From assembly GCF_033115175.1 (NCBI RefSeq), contig NC_084836.1, forward strand, positions 65,267,297 through 65,331,296: a stretch of 64,000 nt of DNA. Direction: 5' to 3'. The position numbers and the translations under genes were made by a program. This document shows, piece after piece, positions 34,178-46,179 of the stretch (positions within the stretch are counted from its first letter, which is position 1; every line of letters starts with the position of its first letter). The DNA is from Lepus europaeus (lineage: Eukaryota > Chordata > Mammalia > Lagomorpha > Leporidae). The notes under the pieces were generated by a model. The model was given only the letters and a program-made list of their open reading frames with translations. It was not told the origin of the DNA and did not search any database.

Positions 34178-34754
34178 AGATTCCTGGGTATGGCCTGGTC
34201 TGTGTGCAGAAACAGGAGAGAAGTTAGATTGGAGGACGGGACCATCAGCATGAGTTAGCAGTGGGTGATGTGAACATTTAGCTAAGCCATGATTTTGTTG
34301 TATTACTTGTCAATCAAGAGTTGAGGGGCAATTCAACCAGTGATACACAGGACTGCCACTGTTGAGTGTTACTATAGAGATTACACGGGATCCTTATTAA
34401 TGTCTCTTTATTACCATGTTGATATACTATTGATTATTAGGAATTTTTTTACAAACAACACTGTAAATGAAGTTATTTTACATGATCTGTGTTCATGAAC
34501 AGAAAATTGCTCTCTCCTCATCTGGGTTTCATGCAAGGTAAACAGGGCCAACCACAGTCAAGGCTGTGAAGTTAAAATCATTCTGCTCTTGGCCTCTTTC
34601 CTCTGTCTCTGTGTTGATCCCACAGTGACTTATGGATTAGGTCTTTCTGCTTTCTTATCCTTCTAAACTGCCTGAAAGACTGTTGGAAGCCCAAGGTAAA
34701 GGCGCAACCAGAGAGGTTTTTTTTGAAGATCTCTTGAAGCCTCTCACTGGAGTT
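34178..34754. other. 5' flank of OR6C copy C
   Basis: Inverted counterpart of 12420-12991. It contains the aligned splice acceptor ACCAG at 34195-34199 (minus strand) after a pyrimidine-rich stretch. No other exon is visible. Confidence 0.55.
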
Positions 34755-35475
34755 CCATTTCCCCTGGAACAATATTCAGACCCCTACTCTGGTTTATTAG
34801 GTCCTTGATGACTGCGTTTCTGTGTAATGGTCGTAAGTCATGCCTTGCTTGTTTTGTTGTGCTAGTCTTTTGTTCTGTGAAGATGTCAATATTATTATTT
34901 TTATTATTATTTTGACAGGCAGAGTGGACAGTGAGAAAGAGAGACAGAGAGAAAGGTCTTCCTTTGCCGTTGGTTCACCCTCCAATGGCCGCTGTGGCCG
35001 GCGCACTGCGCTGATCCAAAGGCAGGAGCCAGGTGTTTATCCTGGTCTCCCGTGGGGTGCAGGGCCCAAGCACTTGGACCATCCTCCACTGCCTTCCCGG
35101 GCCATAGCAGAGAGCTGGCCTGGAAGAGGGGCAACCGGGACAGAATCTGGCACCCCGACCGGGACTAGAACCTGGTGTGCCGGCGCCGCAGGTGGAGGAT
35201 TAGCCTTGAGCCGTGGCGCTGGCTGATGTTACGTTCTTTTCAACCTTTGGGCTGCTGTAATGTTTTCTGTCTCCTTTAAATTTTCTCCTTGCATTCTTGC
35301 ACTTCTTCACTGATGGATCTTATATTATATGGTTTCAGCTTAAATACAACCTCATCCAGGATATTTTCCTAACTAACTCTCTTCTTTATGCTGATATTAT
35401 AACAGACTGCGCTATTTCCTTTAGGGTGCTTACTATAATTTGTAATTATATGTTATTTACTTTTTAAAAAATCAA
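34755..35475 (+). mobile_element. L2 LINE 3' end, split by a SINE
   Basis: Reads 'TTATTAGGTCCTTGATGACTG', then a C-SINE, then the 'ACTTCTTCACTGATGGATCT' and 'TAACTAACTCTCTTCTTTAT' style L2 3' region. It is the mirror partner of 11815-12420. Confidence 0.6.
34891..35223 (-). mobile_element. C-SINE (antisense), young type
   Basis: TTTGACAGGCAGAGTGGACA to the head GAGCCGTGGCGCTGGC. It is present in unit C's L2 but not in unit A's, so it inserted after that duplication. Confidence 0.9.
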
Positions 35476-36264
35476 TCTCTTCTCTCTATTTCAGGACAAA
35501 AGAGGCTATTTTTTAAAATAATACCTTCTTTGTTGCAAAGAGTTAAAACATGAGATAATATCTCCAACATAATTTTTTAGTGCTGGCTCTGTTGACAGTT
35601 TGGGCTTTCCTTAAGATCTGATTGCACATTTAAAGGCTGATATGGGTACCCTGTACAATGTAGGATTTTAGCAGTACATCTGGCCTTTATCCACCAGATA
35701 ACACTAGTTCCAAGCTCCCTCCTTACAGTTAGACAACTACACATGTCTCTAGTTATTGTGAAGTGGAACCTGGGGCAGATGTTAGGGCAACTGTTGAGTA
35801 ACAGTGCTTCAAAAGATGAAGCTACAATTGTGTAATTATTTTTATTTATATGGGCAAAAATCACATATTGACCCATTGCCTTAGATATAAAAATGAACAG
35901 TACAGAATCTGTGAAATTGCCAATGTGTGTTTACCTATAAAAATGAGAACATATGGAGATAGGATTTAGACACTGTAAACATGGCTACTCTACATTCTTT
36001 TTATAGCAAATCCTTTTCGATAGTGGTATAAACTGACACAATATTTTTAGGCTTAAATGAAGAGTGCCGCCAGTTATTTATTGATTTGTGAAACAAAGTT
36101 TGTCCAGTGATTTTTTCACATTCATTTTGATACCAACACCGTTTATAATTTAGAATTTTGTTTCATTTACCTGGCTACATAAGTTGGTTATTTCTACCAG
36201 TAATCTGGATGATTTATTCTATTTTATCAAATAACTAATAAACATTTACATTTTGAGTAGTTTT
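35476..36264. other. Non-coding DNA, nothing recognised
   Basis: AT-rich intergenic sequence. The 99-codon minus-strand frame at 35577-35876 has no recognisable domain. Confidence 0.5.
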
Positions 36265-36596
36265 TTTTCTTTCTTTCTTTTCTTTTCCTTTTTTTTTTTT
36301 TTGACAGAGTTAGACAGTGAGAGAGAGACACAGAGAGAAAGGTCTTCCTTTTCTGTTGGTTCACCCCCCAGATGGCCTCGCTGATCCGAAGCCAGGAGCC
36401 AGGTGCTTCCTCCCGGTCTCCCATGCGGGTGCAGGGCCCAAGCTTGACTCATCCTCCACTGCACTCCTGGGCCACAGCAGGGAGCTGGACTGAAAGAGGA
36501 GCAACCGGGACAGAATCCGGCGCCCTGACTGGGACTAGAACCCGGGGTGCTGGCGCTGCAGGCGGAAGATTAGCCAAGCGAGCCATGGCACCGGCC
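36265..36596 (-). mobile_element. C-SINE (antisense), young type
   Basis: Flanked by (A/G)AGTAGTTTTTTTT on both sides (about 36255-36267 and 36597-36610). Full head GCCATGGCACCGGCC. Confidence 0.9.
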
Positions 36597-36834
36597 AAGT
36601 AGTTTTTTTTTTTTTTTTCTAGAATTTCTGTCAGCTGGCTGTAATTGAATAGGTATGATCATAGCCCTCGATAGTCTTAGAATATACCTAAAGTCTGTAC
36701 AAGAGCCATCCAAAGTTTTTGAGTAGAAGAGTGATGAAGTTTTGAATATATTAGAGATAAAGTCACAAGGCTGGAGGCAATGAAACCATTCAAAGTTTTT
36801 TTTTTCTTTTTTTTTTTTTACAGCAAACTAAATA

Positions 36835-37320
36835 AGATTTCTTTTTTTAAACCTGGACACCTTTTATTTAAGGTACACAAACATCATCCATTTCATATAT
36901 ACAAATTTAGAAACAGTAATTCTTCCCACAATACCTCCTCTCTCCCACAATCCCACCCATCCTTCTCCTCTTTCTCCTATTCCCATTCTTATTTTTAACA
37001 CAGATCTATTTTCAGTTAGCTTTATACGCATAAGATTGACCCCCCCTACACTAAGTCAATAGTTCAACAAATCATATGGAAAAATAAAAAAAAAAATTAT
37101 TCCTCAATAGTCAAGACAAGTGTTCAAAATCATTGCATCTAAAAGTGTCAATATCACTGCTACAGATAACATTTTAGGTGCTCTGTTAGTTACCACAAAT
37201 CAGGGGGAACATATGGTATTTGTTTTCTTGGGACTGGCTGATTTCACTAAGCATAATGGTTTCTAGTTGCATCCATTTTGTTACAAATGACAGGATTTCA
37301 TTTTTAAAAAATGTTATCAG
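36835..37320 (-). mobile_element. Older L1 3' end (antisense)
   Basis: The inverted 3' UTR of an older L1 subfamily, with CACAATCCCACCCATCC-type text, followed by the ORF2 C-terminal region (GGGACTGGCTGATTTCACTA and GGTTTCTAGTTGCATCCATT). It ends within ORF2. Confidence 0.7.
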
Positions 37321-38436
37321 GTTATAATCCTAACTACATAGCTACAGGCTATTTTATTTTAACAATGCAAAGTACTAAAAAAATAAAACCAGAATAATAA
37401 GACATACCAAAATCAGATGCAAAATGAAAGTCATGGCTCTAGTCCAGCCTGTCTTTTGAGTTACATTGTGCTGTTCTCTCTATGGATGTGATTTTCAGCT
37501 TGACGTGAAGTACCCCAACATTTAGAGACAAAAAATATCTATTTTGAACCTCAAAGTATATGCTAGCTCCATGTATTCATGTACCAGGTTGATATTTAAT
37601 CACAACATATCCTATCAATTTCACTGTAAGTGGACATGCATTTAGAGCTGTATTAATATATCAAAGTAAAAGAACCCAACTTAATAGCAGGAGAAAGCTT
37701 GAAATCCATGTACTATCTGATAGAGAACATTTATTTTTGACATTTTATTCAGATAATACCTCATCACACATGGTTTAAAACTACTCTATAATAATAACAA
37801 CATAATAAAGCAAATATAACCAGATGTTGAATACTGGTCTTCCAAGTGACAATCAACAAGATCACACTTACCTAATATCTCTCTGATATAAAACCACATT
37901 CAAACCTCAGGGGCCACCAAACTCTGCAGCACAGATCTCTCAACTGTGAGCTGTTGGAAGCTCCCAGGCTGAACATTGTTGACTGTTTCCTTCAGACTCT
38001 GAACAGCTATAGGGACCTCAGCAGGGGTTGGAAGAACTGATCAGCCTTGGAATAGTGCCAAAGTGTGGACCATGGAGCTCCCAGAGGCCACAGCACCGTT
38101 CACTGGCACCAGGGCGTTTTCCATGAGGCTACAGAAAAGCTGGACCATGGTCTAGGCTGGAAAGTCCATTTCCTTGAATGGCCAACTGAATGTCAGTCCT
38201 GGAAGAACTCAATTTACTTTTTATCTCTCCCCCTACTCTAAAGGAAGCTCCTTGAGAACACAGATCAAATCTGTCTTATAAGTCACAGGAAAGTCAAGAC
38301 CAACTCCTTGTCTTGTGCCCAACAGATACTCAGTAAGTTCTTATGGGTCAGTGGGACTAGACATACTGTTTTGACAATTTGCTATCTGATTACATTCAAA
38401 GTATAATCAAAAGTTACATCCTCTGTGTGTTTGCTT
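37321..38436. other. Non-coding DNA, nothing recognised
   Basis: About 1.1 kb with no supported gene, SINE or L1. GC rises around 37900-38200, but I see no coding frame. Confidence 0.5.
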
Positions 38437-38800
38437 TTTTTTTTTTTTTTTTTTTTTTTATTTTTTTTTATTTTTTTGACAGGCAGAGTGGACAGTGAGA
38501 GAGAGAGACAGAGAGAAAGGTCTTCCTTTGCCGTTGGTTCACCCTCCAAAGGCTGCCGTGGCTGGCGCGCTGCGGCTGACGCACTGCGCTGATCCGAAGC
38601 CAGGAGCCAGGTGCTTCTCCTGGTCTCCCATGGGGTGCAGGGCCCAAGGACTTGGGCCATCCTCCACTGTACTCCCTGGCCACAGCAGAGCTGGCCTGGA
38701 GAGGGGCAACCTGGACAGAACCGGTGCCCCGACTGGGACTAGAACCCGGTGTGCCGGCGCTGCAAGGCGGAGGATTAGCCTAGTGAGCCATGGCGCCGGC
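38437..38800 (-). mobile_element. C-SINE (antisense), young, long poly-T
   Basis: Bounded by TGTTTGCTTTT (38428-38438 and 38802-38812). The poly-A tail equivalent is over 30 bases. The short segment GCGCTGCGGCTGACGCACTG is an internal partial duplication typical of some young copies. Confidence 0.92.
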
Positions 38801-38967
38801 ATGTTTGCTTTTAAACTTTAAATCTCCAATTAAGGGCCTCAGTGAATTCAGACCAATTTGGGAATGAGAAAGATAAATCATGTATTTGAGCCATAATCCT
38901 CTAAATTAGGCTATTTTGTCTTATAGAAGAGTAAATCAGAATGATTCATTTAGAAAACCATTTGAGA

Positions 38968-39506
38968 GGCTGGCGCTGTGGCTCACTTGGTTAATCCTCT
39001 GCCTGTGGCCGGCATCCCATATGGGCCCTGGGTTCTAGTTCCAGTTGCTCCTCTTCCAGTCCAGCTCTTTGCTGTGGCCCAGGAAGGCAGTGGAGCATGG
39101 CCCAAGTGTTTGGGCCCCTGCACCCGCATGGGAGACCAGGAGGAAGCACCTGTCTCCTGGCTTCAGATCGGTGTAGTTCTGGTCTTATGTGTTGAGGCTG
39201 TAGGTTAATTCACTACCTGTGACGCCAGCATCTCATATGGGCTCTGGTTCGAGTCCCGGATGCTCCTCTTCCAATCCAGTTCTCTGCTATGACCTGGGAA
39301 AGCAGTAGAAGATGGGCCAAGGCCTTGGGCCCCTGCACCCAGTGGGAGACCCAGAAGAGGCTCTTGGTTCCTGGCTTTGGATTACTGCAGCTTCGGCCAT
39401 TGCAGCTATTTGGGGAATGAACCAGCAGATGGAAGACCTTTCGCTCTGTCTCTTCCTCTCACTGTCTGTAACTCTAGTGCTCAAAATAAATAAAATCTTA
39501 AAAAAA
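38968..39506 (+). mobile_element. Two C-SINEs in tandem (+)
   Basis: A young-type SINE (38968 to about 39187) loses its 3' part and is joined directly to an older-type SINE (about 39188-39506, tail AAATAAATAAAATCTTAAAA). Both are in the same orientation. Confidence 0.85.
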
Positions 39507-40380
39507 TGCATAAAATTAATATCTGTTAATTAGGTCTGTTTATCATGGGTATAATTTTATTACATTCTTGTGGAATATGTGACTTACTCTTTTTTCAATC
39601 TATTTCACACTTACAGTCTACACGCTTTGCACTTTGTGTGTGAGAACCTGCACAAATCTCTAGTTTAAGCATTGTTCCTTGGATCAGTCACATCCCACTC
39701 CATCTGCAACTGTGATGTCATAGTCTCTTCTGAGCCTGTTTTAGGTCTTTTGATTTATTGCGTAATGAATGTTTTCCTTTTGTTCTCTCTTTTAGTTCAT
39801 CAGAAACATCTTTCCTGTCTTATATATGTTTTCCTATCTTTTTCTCTCTGATTTTTATAAACCAGACAAAAAACAATTGGAGCCAATTGAGTGCCAGGTT
39901 ACTATAAATACAATGATGGAAGACCATAGAAGGCTATACAAATTGAGACATATAAAGGACTTTAAAGATTAGTCCATCTTCTGATTTTGAAGTTGCAAAT
40001 CAGGAAGTCAGCAGTCACCAGGCTTTTTAGAAACAAAGTAAAAAAAAAAATCCAAATTTCCCAAATCTCAGAATCCATACTTTTGTCTCCCATTGTAAGG
40101 AAGACAATTTAGGAATTTTATCTTGGTTTTACTGTCTTTAAGTCATCCAATAGGACCTTTGAATATTCAATGTTCTTTGTCTTCCAAAAGTGCCCAGTCA
40201 TTCCATTCCTGCTCTTTCCTCCATGTCTAGTGTTCAGCAAACTTCCCATTAATGTGTGGGAGGTCTGAGAATCCAATTACAGGGTGACTTAAGACTTAAC
40301 TGTACTTAGGCTACTTACCCCAGGCATATTTGTACTGCTGTGTTCAGCCCTGGAGATGAGCTTAATGCAATAAAAACAGT
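39507..40380. other. Non-coding DNA, nothing recognised
   Basis: AT-rich intergenic DNA. No gene or repeat recognised. Confidence 0.5.
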
Positions 40381-40710
40381 TTTTTTTTTTTTTTTGACAG
40401 GCAGAGTGGACAGTGGGAGAGAGAGAGACAGAGAGAAGGTCTTCCACTTGCCGTTGGTTCACCCTCCAATGGCCGCTGTGGCCGGCACATCGTGCTGATC
40501 CGAAGCCAGGAGCCAGGTGCTTCTCCTGGTCTCCCATGGGGTGCAGGGCCCAATGACTTGGGCCATCTTCCACTGCATTTCCGGGCCACAGCAGAGGGCT
40601 GGCCTGGAAGAGGGGCAACCGGGACAGAATCTGGTGCCCCGACTGGGACTAGAACCTGGTGTGCCGGTGCCGCAGGCGGAGGATTAGCCTATTGAGTCAC
40701 AGCACCGGCT
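40381..40710 (-). mobile_element. C-SINE (antisense), young type
   Basis: T run and TTTGACAGGCAGAGTGGACA at the left; GTCACAGCACCGGCT head at the right. Confidence 0.92.
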
Positions 40711-40809
40711 CAAGAATAGGATTTAATGGGAGGTCCCAGGGTAAAAACATCCTCTTGTGGTGGTAACTAAGTTAAAAAAACCTGTGCACAGAATGGCAGT
40801 GATAACATC

Positions 40810-40990
40810 ATGGATAAGGCAACTGCTGATGTCAGACACTGTACTATGGTAAAAGCTTAGATTACCATGTTGAATTCTCAAAGTAACCCTCTGAGGCTGA
40901 ATATAACTCAATTCTCACTTTACAGATGCAGAAACTGAGGTGCAGAAATGCTGAGAACATTGCCCAGGTAATCAGTTGAGATGTGGCCAA
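40810..40990 (-). mobile_element. MIR SINE (antisense)
   Basis: An inverted MIR: 'TCTCAAAGTAACCCTCTGAG', 'CACTTTACAGATGCAGAAAC', 'TGAGGTGCAGAAATGCTGAG', 'ATTGCCCAGGTAATCAG'. A well-preserved ancient SINE. Confidence 0.85.
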
Positions 40991-42102
40991 ACAGGAATAT
41001 GAGAAGCTCAACTCAAAGGAACTGCAGAACTCTTCCTCCCTGTACTGTATATCAGACTAAGTGATTTCTCCTCCTTTTCTTTTGAGAACACGACCACATC
41101 CTCTTTGTGATGCCACCGAGGAACCAGCAGGGGACATAATGAGTCAGTGTCCTGGGCTCCCTTTTTCTGGGACAGTGGTCATTGCAGAGAGATAGTTGTT
41201 CCTCAAGAACAGCAGCCAACTACATTTCTTAATAACTGAAATGTTTTCCCCTGTAGTCCTGATCCCTCGGGCTTCCAATTTCTCTTATTGTTAGAACATG
41301 AATAGTTTCCTCCTGCCTCTTAGAACTTATTTCCCACAGAACATTGGAGGATGGGGAATTAAGGTTCTTTCCTTCCTGCTGAGAGTGCATGTGTATTTCC
41401 AACAAGTTCTTACTGCACTTTGGAGTAGGCTGTCCCTGGACTTACGAAAAGGATCTGACTTGAGAGTGTAATAAGTGGTTGGAATCGTAGCTGTTTCTCT
41501 CTCAGGAACTGTAGAATCACTCAGGAAATGACCACATGACACCAGATGTTGAAGTTGAGAAGCATTCCTATTGCTCCTCGGTGATGCAGGCTCCAAATGC
41601 CCACACTTAGTGCCAAATAAGATCTCCTCACCCAGGCCTAAGCTCCATGCACCCATAGTATGACTGTAACTTCTACTTTTACAAACATCAGTGTCGATTA
41701 GTGTTCCAGCATCATGTGGAACACACTGAGTGAACTCCTGCAGGAAAGCATAGTAAATTTGCTTTTTGTGTCTATAGTGTTTATTTTGTTGTCTTTCTAA
41801 ATAACAGAATGCCTTAAGCTATCAAGCATGTTTTGTAGTACTGTTCATTAAAATAAAGAGTTATCTGCTCTGATGTTCAAGTTGTGTAGCCTAAAATGAA
41901 CACTGGGCAGAGTTTTTTCTGGATTGAGCTAACAGGAACATTGTCTCAGGATCTCACCAACGGGAAACTATATTCTCTTTCTAAGAGTTTGTTATGGTAT
42001 CCTTCTAACTTCAAAGTTAAATATAGTTTTTTAGAGAATAGACTGACATCCTATTGATTCCTGCATTTATTCCTATCAAGAAGCATTGTTAAGAATTACT
42101 TA
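40991..42102. other. Non-coding DNA, nothing recognised
   Basis: About 1.1 kb of intergenic sequence. The 109-codon minus-strand frame at 41327-41656 shows no domain or codon pattern that I recognise. Confidence 0.5.
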
Positions 42103-42433
42103 GGCCGGCGCCGTGGCTCAATAGGCTAATCCTCCGCCTTGCAGTGCCGGCACACTGGGTTCTAGTCCTGGTCAGGGCACCGGATTCTGTCCCGGTTGCC
42201 CCTCTTCCAGATCAGCTCTCTGCTGTGGCCCGGGAGTACAGTGGAGGATGGCCCAAGTGCTTGGGCCCTGCACCTGCATGGGAGACCAGGAGGAAGCACC
42301 TGGCTCCTGGCTTCGGATCGGCGCAGTGCGCCAGCCATAGAGGCTATTTAGGGGGTGAACCAACGGAAGGAAGACCTTTCTCTCTGTCTATCTCTCTCTC
42401 ACTGTCTAACTCTGCCTGTCAAAAAAAAAAAAA
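42103..42433 (+). mobile_element. C-SINE (+), young type
   Basis: A complete copy flanked by AAGAATTA(C/T)TTA (42091-42102 and about 42433-42444), with the GGCCGGCGCCGTGGCTCAAT head and poly-A tail. Confidence 0.93.
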
Positions 42434-43371
42434 GAATTATTTAGGATCTGTTTTTAAGCACTCAAGTCAATGGCTTCTGCCATGTAATTTTGAACTACTT
42501 GGGTTCTGGATGGTGGACAATAACATGACTACATAAAAATCACACTCACCTTTCTGACTGCTGTCTACAGCTTCTGAGGAAAACTTGATCACAAAGACCC
42601 CAGGGTGACTCAAAACTGAGCAGCACTCTTTTTTACTTAGGACTTAAGCGTCAGTATTTCTCTTCAGCCCCACAGTTGCATTCACCGGCGAGTCTGTGAA
42701 TGGGAAGAAATCTAGCTCTTGACCCCACAGCTCCTATAGCGACCTTCCCCAAGTGTCCTTTACCTTCATCAAGTCTTAACAGGATAGCGAATAGAGGAGA
42801 ATGTCTGTCCTTCATCCTGTGGAAAATGCTCATATAGTTTGCTTAGTTGAGAGAATTAAATACTGCTGTGATGGTGAGGAACTTTCTTTGTTTGGAGCAA
42901 AGTCCCTGAAAATTATGTATGGAAAAGGGTGGCCTAAGTGATGTCTGTTTATCTCCATCAAGTGTTTGGGGATTATTTCAGTAAAGTAACGAAAGGACCC
43001 TTGGGGTCCAATTGAGACATCTCTAATGAAGCTGTAGTGAATGCACTTTAATAAACTTTGGGAGCAAGCATTACCCTGCCATCAACGGGGACTCTGTCCC
43101 TGGAGAGAGGAAGATGCAGGAATAGCACCAGAAACAGGTCAGGTGCACCACAGTGTGTCAGAGGAGAACCAAGTTTTGATTCCTTTTCTGTGTTTGGGTT
43201 GGTTGGGGAATTCTCCAGCAGAGCTCAGAGCAGCAGCGGGTCAGGGGCGTCCTGAGAGAATCATATGTGAGTGAGTGCAGACCAGCTCTGCTGTAGAAGA
43301 AGGAGCTCCTCCCGGGGTGCTGGGCACTGTCAGCCTCATGTGTTGTCCATTCACGTGATTGAGTTTGCTGT
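42434..43371. other. Non-coding DNA, nothing recognised
   Basis: About 0.9 kb. It becomes GC-richer after 43000. No gene identified. Confidence 0.45.
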
Positions 43372-43558
43372 CAGGGGTGGCCGTGGGCTGTTGAAGGCCC
43401 ATGGACTCATATGGTCCGGCCCAGCCAAGTCAACTAGGCGACTCCTAATTCAGTACATCTCCAGCAGGCTAATCTTCAGGTTGATGATTCAGAATGGCTT
43501 GTGCATGATGTTGTGAATGTGCAAATGGCCCTGGTAGAGAACAGGTTCCCTGCCCCTG
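43372..43558 (+). mobile_element. hAT-like MITE
   Basis: Starts CAGGGGTGG and ends CCCTGCCCCTG, an inverted terminal repeat. The interior (ATGGTCCGGCCCAGCCAAGT, CCAGCAGGCTAATCTTCAG, GTGAATGTGCAAATGGCC) is shared with the copy at 57328-57524. The terminal CAGGGG...CCCCTG pattern is that of hAT elements. A clean 8-bp duplication is not visible. Confidence 0.65.
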
Positions 43559-43996
43559 TTCCTTGGGAGACTGAGTGTTCCTTCTCCCATGGCTGCAATA
43601 AACGTTCCTGCCTGATTGTTTTATTTCTGCGAAGCAGGAAGAAGGAAAAACTAATTGATCAAGGTGCATTTGGACATTCCTAGATTGATTCCCACTCTTG
43701 GCTAGCTAAGAGTTATCATGAATGAGTGTTGAATTTTACCAAGGATTTATATGTAGTAAGTTCAAATATCTAGTAATAGAAAGCTGGCATATTTCATAGC
43801 ACACCATTTTGTTCCTTTTGTTTTCTAGAGCAATAAAATGATACTAATGGATTTGCTAATATCAAGGATTTTCATCCTTGATATCAACCCATGCTCAGTC
43901 ATTATATTTGTTAAAACAGAAAAAATTCCAATTTATACATTTTTTAATCATTTTGTTGTATGTTTTCCAAAATTTAGACTACCTTTTAATTTTCTT
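43559..43996. other. Non-coding DNA, nothing recognised
   Basis: It contains AATAAACGTTCCTGCCTGAT near 43598, which resembles the polyadenylation region of an LTR, but no LTR boundaries are visible. Confidence 0.4.
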
Positions 43997-44329
43997 TTTT
44001 TTAAAGATTTATTTTATTTTTTGGAAACCTGAAGTTACAGAGAGAGGTAGAGACAGAGCAAGTGAGAGAGGTCTGCCAGCTGCTGTTCACTGTAAACAAG
44101 GCATCATCAGTCAGAGCTGAGCCGACCCAAAGCCAGGAGCCAGGATCTTCCTCCAGGTCTCCCACATGACGCAGGGACCCAAGCACTTGGGCCGTCCTCT
44201 GCTGCTTTCCCAAGTGCATTAGCAGGGAGCCAGATCAGAAGTGGAGCAGCTGGGAATCCAACCGGTGCCCCTATGGGATGCTGGCAGTACAGGCCAGGGT
44301 TGTAACCTGCTGACCATAGCACTGACCCC
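43997..44329 (-). mobile_element. C-SINE (antisense), older type
   Basis: Flanked by a diverged CTTTTAATTTTC / CCTTAATTTTC duplication. Head ends AGCACTGACCCC. Confidence 0.85.
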
Positions 44330-44538
44330 TTAATTTTCCTTTATGAGCTGATGTTACATGATTTTGGGCTTCAGGTTATATTAGCCTTATAAAATCAATT
44401 AAGAAGTTGACTTTCTTTCTGTTCCTGGAAATATTTTATTTCTCTGAAATTACCTGTTCCTTGAGAAGTTGGTAGGACCCAAGTTTAAAATATGTGAGCC
44501 TGATATTTGCTTTGTAGGAAGATTTAAAGTATTGGTTA

Positions 44539-45005
44539 GGGGCTGGCACTGTGGCTCGGCCGATTGGCACCCCAGCCTGCAGTGTTGGCATCCCATAAGG
44601 GTGCCGGTTCAAGTCCTGGTGACTCTTCTTCCGAGCCAGCTCTGGTATGGTCTGGGAAAGAAGTAGAGAATGGCCAAGGTCCTTGAACCCTTTTCTGGCG
44701 TTGGAGGTCCAGAAGAAGTTCCTGGCTCCTGGCTTCAGATTGGCACAGCTCCAGCCATTGCGGCCAATTGGGGAGTGAACCAGCTGCCTGCTATGGCCTG
44801 GAAAGAGGTAGAAGATGGCCCAAGTTCTTGGGACCCTGCCCAAGACCTGGAATGAGCTCCTGGCTTCCTGTGGGCCAGCTCCAGCTGAAGTGTTCATTTG
44901 GGGAGTGAACCAGTGGATGAAAGACCTCTCTCTGTCTCTCCCCTGTCTCTGTAACTCTTCCTCTCATGTAAATAAATAAATCTTTTAAAAAAAAAAAAAA
45001 AAAAA
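44539..45005 (+). mobile_element. C-SINE (+) with internal duplication
   Basis: About 465 bp, longer than the usual 330. The segment from the CTGCTATGGCCTGG region to GGGGAGTGAACCAG occurs twice (about 44640-44784 and 44785-44915). The tail is AAATAAATAAATCTTTT plus poly-A. Confidence 0.85.
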
Positions 45006-45640
45006 GCATTAGGATTCTATAAATCAGTTAGTGGAGAGCCAGGATGGACAAGCTGGGGTGAGAGTGTCTAGAATCTTGCTGGGACCTGGCAGTGAAAGTT
45101 GGACGGCTGGAAAATGAACTTAAATGTCGGGGACTCAAGTTGAGAATGTTGGGGCCGAGTGAAGGGAATCCTAGGACAGGCAGCGTGGCAGTGAGAACAA
45201 GGGAGAGAGGGGGCAGGTGCGCCAGGAGAGGAGGGCTGGTGGGCCAGCCTTGGAACCCTGGGATCGCTGTCCACCTGCCCCCTCCCTTTCCTCTCAATCA
45301 GAGGGCTGGAGAAGGGATCCCCAGGTAGCCTGGGGACTACATTCAGGGCCAGACAAGTGCAGGAAAGGTCAGAAGGAGAAGGAACTGTTGTGCAGCTTTG
45401 GTCCTGGAGAGATCAGGAGGCGGGGCAGGCTGAGTCCAGGGTTGCCTGGCGCCATCCTTAGCGCAGGCTGGGTTCACGTGTGTATGACGCAGCCCTCCTC
45501 ACACTCCCTGGAACTCTGGTGGAACATCCGAGGCTTCTCGTCAGTGGGGCAGCATGCGCGGCGCTGACAAGTATTCCTGGTCCGTAGGGGCGTTCATCCC
45601 CGCGGTGGGTTGGGGTCAGCTCGGGCTCTGTTGATGTCTA
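45006..45640. other. GC-rich block of unknown origin
   Basis: Clearly richer in G+C than its surroundings and with several CpGs (for example AGCATGCGCGGCGCTGAC near 45550 and CCCCGCGGTGGG near 45600). It is flanked by a SINE poly-A and AT-rich DNA. The 116-codon frame at 45217-45567 has no recognisable domain. A retrocopy of a GC-rich 5' region or an orphan CpG-rich element is possible. Confidence 0.4.
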
Positions 45641-46179
45641 TGAGGTCTAAGAGAATGGCTGTGGGCCTCAGAGTAGTGACCTGGATCTTCCTGCTTTTCC
45701 ATGCCTCTCAATGGTGGAACCTGATGCTTTCTTAGATAGTTACCTGTTTCACCCTGGTATCCAAAGTAATTTGCATAGCATTGAAAATTTTTTATTAAAT
45801 GAGCCATTTTATGATTATTTCCCATGTCAGTGAATTTCTTAGATGTATATTCATAAATAAATCCTGTGTAAAACCTTTGTGCATTTTGCAAAAGATAACT
45901 AAGAAGAAAGCCCTCCATGAACTGCCCTCCTGGTTACAGAATGGATAATTGTCCCAACCTTCAAAAGCCTCACTGAACTCTCCTCATCATGTTCACCTTT
46001 CTCTGCCTTCCCTATGACACAAGTACACCCCTGAGTGTTACCAAGTGTCCCCACTTCCTTATTTTTGGTTGTGTTTCCCTCAGCATATGCAATATTGATT
46101 ATGTTGTCTGTTTTTTTTTTTATAATGCTGGGACAATTGGCTATCCATTCACAAAATGTCTTTAGATCCTAATTCAGAC
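45641..46179. other. Non-coding DNA, nothing recognised
   Basis: No gene recognised. The minus-strand frame at 45616-45918 has no family resemblance that I can defend. Confidence 0.4.

Larger units (their letters stand above)
32520..35475 (-). repeat. Inverted paralogous unit C (OR6C copy C)
   Basis: Reverse-complement homology with unit A from about 11815 to 14620. It covers the L2, the receptor 5' flank (for example the CATGAAACCCAGATG and AACACAGATCATGTAAAATA blocks), the gene and its 3' flank (GCAGCCATTGTGGTCTATGT region). It is much more diverged than A is from B, so this duplication is older. It retains the sequence that unit B has lost. Confidence 0.85.

Noticed and set aside
42103-42180. 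tRNA-like sequence with A-box and B-box resemblance
   Set aside because: It is the tRNA-derived head of the C-SINE; it has no intact cloverleaf and is followed by the SINE body.
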